Source: Bacteroidetes bacterium 4572_112 (GTDB taxonomy: Bacteria > Bacteroidota > Bacteroidia > Bacteroidales > UBA1556). Taken from it: a DNA stretch of 11,570 bases. A model generated the notes under the pieces. That model was not told the origin of the DNA. It did no database searches and worked only from the letters and a program-made list of their open reading frames with translations. Numbering within the stretch: position 1 is the stretch's first letter; each line of letters starts with the position of its first letter. Below are positions 5,723 to 11,570 of the stretch, one piece after another. Location: positions 1-11,570 of the forward strand of contig NIUZ01000088.1 of the NCBI GenBank assembly GCA_002254285.1. The letters run 5' to 3'. The position numbers and the translations under genes are program-made.

Positions 5723-7735
5723 ATGATTTATAAATATAAACTTTTACTGCTTATATCACTATTCAGCTTTCAGATTGTAAGCTCGCAAATAACGATATCT
5801 ATACCTCAATCGGAGCTTGAAAATGTTTCTGAAGAAGAAATTATACGAAGTGGAGTGCAGAAAATTGTTCTCGATAATGGGTTGACAGTATATTTGAGTG
5901 AAGATAGAACACAGAAAGATGTTTTGGGAGCTGTGGTTGTTCGTGGAGGTGCAAAATTAGACCCTGCTGATGCTAGTGGTACAGCACATTATTTTGAGCA
6001 TATGATGTTTAAAGGTTCCACATCATTGGGAACAACAAATTACAAACAAGAAAAACCTATACTCGATTCCATAAGAGCACAATATGAGTTGTTGCGTTTG
6101 GATAGAGAAGATGAAGAGTTTAGAGCAGCTGTTCTTAAAAAAATTGATGGTTTGTCGGTAAGGGCTTCAGAATATGCTATCCCAAATGAGTTTAGTAAAG
6201 TGATGTCGTCAATTGGTGGCACTGGCGTAAATGCTTATACTACCTACGAAAATATTGTATATCATAATAGCTTTCCTGCCCAAAGTATAGAACAGTGGGT
6301 AGAGTTATATGTTGATAGATTTCAGAGTCCTGTTTTTAGATTATTTCAATCAGAATTGGAAACAGTATACGAAGAGAAAAATAGATCAGAGGATAATATT
6401 TTTAGAAGAATTATTCAAGAAGTGTATGTGAATTTTTATCCAAATTCGGTTTATGGAAAAAAGACTGTTTTAGGTACAATTGATGATTTAAAGAATCCTA
6501 GTATTGCTGCTATGGAGACTTATTTTAAAGACAATTATAATGCTACAAATATGGCATTGGTACTGATAGGTGATTTTGATTCGCGAACAGTACAAAACCT
6601 TCTAACAGCCAGATTTGGTATGATAAGAAGTGGTGAGAAAGCAAAAATGCCATCTGCCACCGAAGCTCCTTTTGATGGTAGAGTGGTGGTGAAAAAGCGA
6701 CTTTCGCCTATAGCATTGGGGATATTGGGATACAGAACCGTACCTATTGCGCATAAAGATGAGCTTACTCTTGATGTAATTGCAAAGCTTTTAACAAATG
6801 ACGATCAAACGGGCTTGATTGATACACTTTCTGTAGGACAGGAATTACTCGAAGCACAGGTATTTGTTGATAAGCATTATGATAAGAGTGGTTTCTTCGT
6901 ATTCTTCGCTCCTAAGCCAATTATTCAATCCGTTTCTAAAGGTGAAAAACTTGTATTGAAACAAATTAATAAACTAAAAGCAGGAGATTTTGATGATGAC
7001 TTACTAAGTGCTGTTATTGTATCTATGCAAAAAAATGAATTAGTAAATCTTGAAAATAATAGATATAAGTTGTCGAAAATAATTGATGCTTATATGACAG
7101 AGAAACAACTTAATACTAATGAGTATCAAGCGAAATTAAATAAGATTACAAAAGCTGAGATTATTAGAGTTGCAAATTTATATTTTGGTGAAAACTATTT
7201 GTCATTTCAATCGAAAATGGGCTTCCCTAAGAAACATATTTTGGATAAGCCAAAGAATACTCCATTGAGTTTCGTTAATAAAGACGTACAATCAGAAATG
7301 GCTAAGAAGATTGCAACAATGCACTATAGTGAAGTACAACCAAATTATATTGATTTTAATGAAGATATAGTTATTTCGGATGTGATAGAGAACCTACATT
7401 TATACTATGTAAATAATCCTATAAATAATGTGTTTTCAATGAATATACGTATTGCTTTGGGAAGTATTGAAGATCCTCGTATTACTCAAATGGCTTATTA
7501 CTTAAATAATACGGGTAGTGGCAAAATGTCGAATACTGAATTTAAAAGAAAGTTGCAAAAGTATGGTACTAGTGTGTATTTTTATGCTACTCGTGATTTC
7601 TTTACCATTAGTATTGATGGGTTTGATGATAAGTTGGAGCAGAGTTTGAAATTGTTCGTCACCTGTCGGAATATGAAAATGATAGATTCTTTTTTCTTGA
7701 TGATAAAAAAGCCTTGCAAAGTCATATTCGTTTAA
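5723..7735 (+). CDS. M16 family zinc metallopeptidase (pitrilysin-like), N-terminal two thirds; gene broken near 7655
   Basis: An exported M16 peptidase of the two-unit type. A signal peptide is visible (MIYKYK then a hydrophobic stretch to about residue 19, likely cleavage near VSS/Q), pointing to the periplasm. The zinc site is the inverted motif HYFEH (89-93), with the third ligand predicted at Glu218 in ELETVYEE, so the active half is intact. The inactive C-terminal unit begins around residue 540. Homology runs through the FDDKLEQSLKLF stretch to Phe645; the last 25 residues are out-of-frame sequence ending at the stop at 7735. The true continuation is in another frame from about 7654. 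Comparison with usual family length (about 950) suggests about 90-100 residues are missing at the joint. Upstream I see no consensus promoter; TATATTTT at 5643 is a weak candidate. Confidence 0.85.
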   Translation: MIYKYKLLLLISLFSFQIVSSQITISIPQSELENVSEEEIIRSGVQKIVLDNGLTVYLSEDRTQKDVLGAVVVRGGAKLDPADASGTAHYFEHMMFKGSTSLGTTNYKQEKPILDSIRAQYELLRLDREDEEFRAAVLKKIDGLSVRASEYAIPNEFSKVMSSIGGTGVNAYTTYENIVYHNSFPAQSIEQWVELYVDRFQSPVFRLFQSELETVYEEKNRSEDNIFRRIIQEVYVNFYPNSVYGKKTVLGTIDDLKNPSIAAMETYFKDNYNATNMALVLIGDFDSRTVQNLLTARFGMIRSGEKAKMPSATEAPFDGRVVVKKRLSPIALGILGYRTVPIAHKDELTLDVIAKLLTNDDQTGLIDTLSVGQELLEAQVFVDKHYDKSGFFVFFAPKPIIQSVSKGEKLVLKQINKLKAGDFDDDLLSAVIVSMQKNELVNLENNRYKLSKIIDAYMTEKQLNTNEYQAKLNKITKAEIIRVANLYFGENYLSFQSKMGFPKKHILDKPKNTPLSFVNKDVQSEMAKKIATMHYSEVQPNYIDFNEDIVISDVIENLHLYYVNNPINNVFSMNIRIALGSIEDPRITQMAYYLNNTGSGKMSNTEFKRKLQKYGTSVYFYATRDFFTISIDGFDDKLEQSLKLFVTCRNMKMIDSFFLMIKKPCKVIFV

Positions 7736-8310
7736 CTTCTGTAGGTAACAAACTTGATAGAAATGCAAGAATTATGATGCGTCCTTATAATTACTATTTC
7801 GGTATAGGTATGAATTCGGTAATGTTTAAGGAAATTCGTGAATACCGCTCGTTAGCTTATGGAGCTTATGCATATTATACAGTTCCTTATCGATTCGATA
7901 GTAAGGGATATTTTAATGCAGCAATGAGTACTCAGGCTGATAAAACTAACGAATCAATTGAACTATTGGATAGCTTAATTTATAGTATGCCAAAGAATGA
8001 AGCTCAAATTCCTGCTTTACGTTCTTTCTTATTAAGATCATTTAATTCTAATATGCCAAGTTTCAGAACCCGTTCTTATACTGTTCAATATTGGAAACAG
8101 CAAGGGTATAAGTTTGATCCTCGTGCCAGTGCTTATAGCTTTTATCGTAAGGTTGACCTCGGTGAAATATATAAATTCCATATTACTAATGTTGGCGGAA
8201 AACCTAAAACTACTTGTATCGTTGGAAATTCGAAACGAATAGATATTGATAAAATAAAACAAGGAAAAGAGTATAAGAAACTTAAATTGAAAGATATATT
8301 AAAATACTAA
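7654..8310 (+). pseudogene. M16 peptidase, C-terminal fragment of the same broken gene
   Basis: About 218 codons continuing the gene at 5723 in the -1 frame. Family sequence is recognisable from the first codons: VRHLSEYENDRFFFLDDKKA, then QSHIRLTSVG and MNSVMFKEIREYRSLAYGAY (starting at 7810), the conserved Arg/Tyr region of the M16 C-terminal domain. The frame has a stop at 7630, so the joint lies between 7633 and about 7660. A TTG at 7714 is the first conventional alternative start but would cut into conserved sequence, so independent translation is not supported. The fragment keeps the normal C-terminus and ends 3 bases before the methyltransferase start. Confidence 0.8.
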
Positions 8311-8313
8311 TAG

Positions 8314-8934
8314 ATGTCGGTTTTTCATTATTTTTCAGGAACTGATAAGCAAAGAGCAAAGTTTATCTTCGATTTTATTGCTCCTATTTATGGTGTAATA
8401 GGTGGAGCTGCAAAGAAAGGTTACGACCGTATTTGCATAAAGCTCAATAAGGCTTTTCCTTTGCAAGAGTTCTCTATTCTGGATGTGGGTACTGGTACTG
8501 GCGAATGGCTTGCGAGTATTTCGCATTACTCAGAAAAGGAATCTGTTGGTACTGATTTTTCTGAGAAAATGATTAGTCAAGCAAGGCAGGCTTATCCCCA
8601 AAATAAGTATATAGTTAATGATGCCGAATCGCTCTCAAAGTTTGAGGATAATAGCTTCGATATTGTTACTGCCTCATTCGTATTGCATGGTATGAAAGCC
8701 CACGATAGGGCAGTGGTGCTGGCTGAAATGAAGCGAGTTGCTCGCCAATATGTTATGATTCACGATTTTGAGGGTTATACCCCCAAAGTGGTTAGGGTTC
8801 TCGAATTTTTAGAAAGAAGCGATTACCTTAATTTTAAAAAGAATTTTAGAAAAGAGCTTGCGGGCTTTTTTACAGAAACAGATATTGTTAAGTGTAAAGT
8901 TACTGGCAATGCTGTTTATATTGGTATTTTGTAA
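8314..8934 (+). CDS. Class I SAM-dependent methyltransferase
   Basis: A 206-residue Rossmann-fold methyltransferase. Seen: FDFIAPIYG (19-27), resembling the opening of UbiE/MenG-type enzymes; motif I ILDVGTGTGEW (55-65) binding S-adenosylmethionine; GTDFSEKMI (79-87) with the acidic ribose-binding Asp81; NDAESLSKFEDNSFDIV (102-118), of which NDAE contacts adenine; and a FVLHGM region (122-127). The methyl acceptor cannot be told from sequence; it is shorter and too divergent to call a menaquinone methyltransferase. The ATG lies 3 bases past the M16 stop, so the two are probably co-transcribed and translationally coupled. Confidence 0.85.
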   Translation: MSVFHYFSGTDKQRAKFIFDFIAPIYGVIGGAAKKGYDRICIKLNKAFPLQEFSILDVGTGTGEWLASISHYSEKESVGTDFSEKMISQARQAYPQNKYIVNDAESLSKFEDNSFDIVTASFVLHGMKAHDRAVVLAEMKRVARQYVMIHDFEGYTPKVVRVLEFLERSDYLNFKKNFRKELAGFFTETDIVKCKVTGNAVYIGIL

Positions 8935-8948
8935 ATAATTGCAAACTA

Positions 8949-8963
8949 ATACCAATTTGGTAT
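8949..8963. repeat. Palindrome ATACCAATTTGGTAT
   Basis: ATACCAA (8949-8955) and TTGGTAT (8957-8963) are exact inverses around a single T. It lies 15 bases past the methyltransferase stop, with no T-run behind it. Possible roles are an mRNA 3'-end hairpin or a protein-binding dyad. From general recollection similar palindromes recur between genes in several phyla, so it may be an interspersed element. Confidence 0.5.
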
Positions 8964-9037
8964 AATATCTTCAATGTGTTTTCACTCAAAATGATAAATA
9001 ATACATTATTCTCCTAGCCTCAGCTTAAAAAATGATA

Positions 9038-9045
9038 TATCTTTG
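9038..9045 (+). promoter_or_regulatory. -7 element of the TetR-led operon
   Basis: TATCTTTG matches TAnnTTTG. No convincing TTTG is found 19 bases upstream. It lies 37 bases before the regulator's ATG and overlaps the dyad at 9042-9063. Confidence 0.6.
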
Positions 9046-9063
9046 ACCAATCGTTCAGTCAAA
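9042..9063. promoter_or_regulatory. Likely operator for the adjacent TetR-family regulator
   Basis: TTTGACCAATCGTTCAGTCAAA is an interrupted dyad: the outer TTTGAC and GTCAAA are exact inverses and the central CG is symmetric. Its half-sites resemble the GACC..TCGTTC / GGTC sites known for TetR/AcrR repressors. It covers the last bases of the -7 box and the predicted transcription start, the classic place for autorepression. Confidence 0.6.
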
Positions 9064-9081
9064 AAAACTAATTAACTAATA

Positions 9082-9654
9082 ATGCCACCAAAAACCGAAG
9101 AACAATTTGCCGAAATACGTAATGAGAAAACAAAACTCATTATGGAAACTGCTTTGCAGCTATTTGCAAATAATGGGTTTGATAATACTTCCATTAGTGC
9201 TATAGCTAAGCATGCTGCAATCTCTAAAGGGTTGATGTATAATTATTTTGATAGTAAGGATTCCTTATTGAAGGCAGTTATAATGTCTGGCATGGATAAT
9301 TTTATGCACTTTTTGCAAGTGGAGGATGAAAATAATATAGAAAGAGAAGAATTGATTCGTTTTATTGATGGTAATCTTGAGTCCATAAAACAAAATACCG
9401 ATTATTATAAGCTGTATTTTTCATTGGTATTTCAGCCAAAGGTTTTTTCGCTTTTGGGCAACGATTTTATTTTGATTTTCGAGCAGCTAATTAATAAATT
9501 AGTTTTATACTTTAGTCAGAAAGAGGAGAAAAATCCTTATGTAAAAACGCGTTTGTTACTTGCTATATTTGATGGTGTGGGAATACATTATATAAGCGAT
9601 CCAGAGAGTTTTCCTTTGAATGATATTAGAGAATTAATTATTGAAATGATTTAA
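9082..9654 (+). CDS. TetR/AcrR-family transcriptional regulator
   Basis: A 190-residue one-domain repressor-type protein. The N-terminal DNA-binding domain is standard: IMETALQLFANNGFDNTSIS (20-39), then IAKHAAISKGLMYNYFDSKD (41-60), where the helix-turn-helix ends in the GLMYNYF.SKD signature, followed by LLKAVI. Residues from about 70 to the end are a helical, unconserved ligand-binding domain; no ligand can be named. The start at 9082 puts the HTH at the usual distance from the N-terminus. It is the first gene of an apparent operon with the LolA-like protein (24-base gap) and the ABC permease, and its own promoter carries a matching dyad, so it probably represses this operon. Confidence 0.92.
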   Translation: MPPKTEEQFAEIRNEKTKLIMETALQLFANNGFDNTSISAIAKHAAISKGLMYNYFDSKDSLLKAVIMSGMDNFMHFLQVEDENNIEREELIRFIDGNLESIKQNTDYYKLYFSLVFQPKVFSLLGNDFILIFEQLINKLVLYFSQKEEKNPYVKTRLLLAIFDGVGIHYISDPESFPLNDIRELIIEMI

Positions 9655-9678
9655 TAAATTAAAGATAACTAAATAGAT

Positions 9679-10353
9679 ATGAGAAAAATACTAAAAATAA
9701 GTTCCATTGCTTTAATACCACTGCTAATTGCGGTTCTATTTATTCAAGCTAAAACAGAAATGACGGGCTTGCAAATTATACAAAAAGCCAATGATTTGCG
9801 CTATGGTGAAACTAGTATTGGTGAAATGCAGATGAAGCTTGTACGCCCATCATGGACACGTACCATCAGTATGAAAATGTGGACCAAGGGAACAGAGTAT
9901 TCCATGGTAATAATTACTGCCCCAGCCAAAGAAAAAGGGCAGGTATTTATGAAGCGCAAAACAGAAATGTGGAATTGGATTCCTAAAATATCACGTATGA
10001 TAAAGCTGCCACCTTCTACTATGTCGCAAGGATGGATGGGATCTGATTATACTAATGACGATATGATGAACGAGGGTTCTTTGGTTACTGATTTTAACCA
10101 TAAAATTCTCCGTAGCGAGAGTATCACTAATCTTGATTGCTATGTAATAGAGTCAACTCCAAAGGACGATGGTGATGTTATTTGGGGAAAGAAAATTAGT
10201 TGGATAAGTAAGGATGGTTTTTTTAACCTAAGAACTGAATCCTATGATGAAGATATGTTTTTGGTAAAAACAGAAACAGCATCTAATATTAAACAAATAG
10301 GAGGAGTCATATTGAGATTATTCCTGCTGATGAGCCTGGTAATAAAACCATAG
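9679..10353 (+). CDS. LolA-like outer membrane lipoprotein-sorting protein, frame broken near 10305
   Basis: A periplasmic LolA/LolB-fold protein of the kind annotated as outer membrane lipoprotein-sorting protein in Bacteroidota. A signal peptide or N-terminal anchor (MRKILK then hydrophobic to about residue 23) precedes the beta-rich domain. Diagnostic segments are GLQIIQKANDLRYG (30-43), MKRKTEMWNWIPKISRMIKL (91-110), SQGWMGSDYTNDDM (116-129) and IWGKKISWISKDGFFNLR (168-185). Homology ends at IKQIGG (204-209); the last 15 residues are out of frame. The correct C-terminus follows in the -1 frame at 10305-10433. Pairing with a downstream FtsX/LolE-type permease suggests transfer of a lipoprotein or lipid across the periplasm; substrate unknown. 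It is distinct from housekeeping LolA. Confidence 0.82.
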   Translation: MRKILKISSIALIPLLIAVLFIQAKTEMTGLQIIQKANDLRYGETSIGEMQMKLVRPSWTRTISMKMWTKGTEYSMVIITAPAKEKGQVFMKRKTEMWNWIPKISRMIKLPPSTMSQGWMGSDYTNDDMMNEGSLVTDFNHKILRSESITNLDCYVIESTPKDDGDVIWGKKISWISKDGFFNLRTESYDEDMFLVKTETASNIKQIGGVILRLFLLMSLVIKP

Positions 10354-10433
10354 TGGAACTAATTAATATAGAGTTTAATAAAGACATTAAGGAATCGTTT
10401 TACTCACAACAGAACATGAAGAGAATTAGATAG
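10305..10433 (+). pseudogene. Displaced C-terminus of the LolA-like gene
   Basis: Read in the -1 frame, this gives 42 residues starting SHIEIIPADEPGNKTIVELI and ending SFYSQQNMKRIR before a TAG at 10431. This is the normal end of the family (EMIP.D..G.KT ... ESFFSQQNMKR type). Adding it to the 209 good residues upstream gives about 251, close to a normal length, so only one to about 17 bases need be lost at the joint. Confidence 0.8.
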
Positions 10434-10499
10434 TAGTTATTAATTCTCAATTCTTAATTCTTCACCATTCACCCTTCATTATTAAATACGTATAAATTG

Positions 10500-11570
10500 A
10501 TGGAAATTTTAAAAATAGCATGGCGCAATATATGGCGTAACAAACGAAGGACTCTTATTACAGCATCGTCACTGATGTTTGCGGTGATATTTGGTGTTTC
10601 GATGCGCTCAATGCAACTTGGTACTTACGATACAATGATCGATAGTGCCGTGCGTCAGTATTCGGGATTTATTCAAGTGCAAGATACTGCATTTTGGAAA
10701 GATAAAACCATTGACGAACTTATGCCAGAGTCTGACGAGGCCATCAGTAAAATCGCTGAAATAGATGGTGTTATAAGTGTTTTGCCACGTTTGGAATCCT
10801 TTGCACTTATTTCTAGTGGTAATAAAACCAAAGGAGCTTTTTTGCAAGGTGTGAATCCTAGTATCGATAGCAAAATGACCGGCATTGCCGATAAAATTGT
10901 TAGAGGAAGATATCTTGAGCCTGGTGACGATGGCCTGATAATAGGGCAGCGGCTTGCCGGTTTTCTTAATATCAATGTTGGAGATACAATTGTACTTATA
11001 AGTCAAGGTTACCATGGTGTAACAGCTGCTGATGTTTTTCCTGTGCGTGGAATTGTTAGAATTCCAAATCCTGCTCTCGACAAAATTCTTATGATTGGCG
11101 ATATTAGTACTGTACAGGAATTTTATGGTGCTGAAGAAAAACTTACGGCCTTAGTTGTGAATATTGAAGATAAAAGTATGATTTCTACAATTATTCCAAA
11201 GGTAGAAACTGTACTTGATGATAATAGCTTGGTAACCCTTAGCTGGACGCAAATGAATAAGGAATTACAGCAACAGATAGCAGCTGATAATGGTGGTGGA
11301 ATAGTGATGTTAATTATACTTTATTCGGTGGTTTTCTTCGGAATATTAGGAACAATAATAATGATGACTGCCGAGCGTAAAAAGGAATTTGGAGTTATGG
11401 TGGCTTTGGGAATGCAGAAAAAATATTTATCGCTAATAGTGCTTTTTGAAACTATATTTTTGGGAATGTTAGGTGCTTTCATAGGAGCAATAGTAAGCTC
11501 ATCAATAGTATGGTATTTTCACGATTCGCCAATAAAAATAACTGGTGAAATGGCTGATATATACGAGCAG
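10500..11570 (+). CDS. FtsX/LolE-like ABC transporter permease, 3' end outside the window
   Basis: An open frame of 357 codons from the ATG at 10500 running off the window without a stop. It opens MEILKIAWRNIWRNKRRTLI, the usual start of MacB/LolC/LolE-type permeases, followed by a first membrane segment (about 19-38). A large extracytoplasmic domain follows (about 40-265), including IGQRLAGFLNINVGDTIVLI. A second membrane segment spans about 268-290. Then come the cytoplasmic coupling segment ERKKEFGVMVALGMQKKYL (about 292-310), the FtsX-domain signature that contacts the ATPase, and a third membrane helix (about 312-337). The fourth helix should lie beyond the window, as should the ATPase gene. 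With the LolA-like protein upstream, lipoprotein or lipid export to the outer membrane is the most likely role; a MacB-like efflux function is the alternative. Confidence 0.88.
   Translation, partial: MEILKIAWRNIWRNKRRTLITASSLMFAVIFGVSMRSMQLGTYDTMIDSAVRQYSGFIQVQDTAFWKDKTIDELMPESDEAISKIAEIDGVISVLPRLESFALISSGNKTKGAFLQGVNPSIDSKMTGIADKIVRGRYLEPGDDGLIIGQRLAGFLNINVGDTIVLISQGYHGVTAADVFPVRGIVRIPNPALDKILMIGDISTVQEFYGAEEKLTALVVNIEDKSMISTIIPKVETVLDDNSLVTLSWTQMNKELQQQIAADNGGGIVMLIILYSVVFFGILGTIIMMTAERKKEFGVMVALGMQKKYLSLIVLFETIFLGMLGAFIGAIVSSSIVWYFHDSPIKITGEMADIYEQ

Noticed and set aside
7640..7735. Programmed ribosomal frameshift in the M16 gene
   Set aside because: No slippery heptamer or following structure is visible at the joint, and family comparison indicates missing sequence, which frameshifting cannot explain.
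10608..11015. Minus-strand open frames at 10608-11015 and 10673-10975
   Set aside because: They lie antisense inside the permease gene, have no family resemblance, and the plus-strand frame encodes a clear FtsX-type protein running to the window end.

Overview
The window reads as a chromosomal segment from an AT-rich member of the Bacteroidota. Three things point there: promoters of the Bacteroidetes sigma type (a TTTG-like -33 box, about 19 bases, then TAnnTTTG), weak or absent Shine-Dalgarno sequences, and gene families typical of the phylum (the alternative GlmU-like sugar nucleotidyltransferase, type B L31, a LuxC-like acyl-CoA reductase, a two-unit M16 peptidase). The genus cannot be named from this stretch. 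I see no phage, insertion sequence, CRISPR array, tRNA or rRNA.

Layout. 1-381 is the C-terminal end of L-serine dehydratase. It converges with a minus-strand methionine gamma-lyase/cystathionine gamma-lyase family gene (670-1707), which has its own terminator at 577-614. A 350-base gap (1708-2057) carries two divergent promoters and a cluster of short tandem and inverted repeats. Then, all on the plus strand, come an RluE-like 23S rRNA pseudouridine synthase, a LuxC-like acyl-CoA reductase, ribosomal protein L31 type B with its own promoter and terminator, and a GlmU-like protein with its own promoter and terminator. An M16 zinc peptidase gene follows, with a class I methyltransferase 3 bases behind it. 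The last block starts with a TetR-family regulator whose promoter overlaps a likely operator. It continues with a LolA-like outer-membrane lipoprotein-sorting protein and an FtsX/LolE-like ABC permease that runs off the end. This block looks like one regulated envelope-transport operon.

The most notable feature is damage. Three genes (the gamma-lyase, the M16 peptidase and the LolA-like gene) are each broken where conserved sequence jumps to conserved sequence in another frame. The size of the loss differs: roughly 40, roughly 90-100 and 1 to about 5 codons by comparison with family lengths from memory. In all three the frame change fits a loss of 3k+1 bases. This could be real gene decay or a repeated assembly fault; raw reads would decide. 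The remaining genes show no breaks.

I found no clear new biological system. The leads most worth following are the shared break pattern, the TetR-LolA-like-permease operon, and the interspersed palindromic repeats at 511-575 and 2689-2751.
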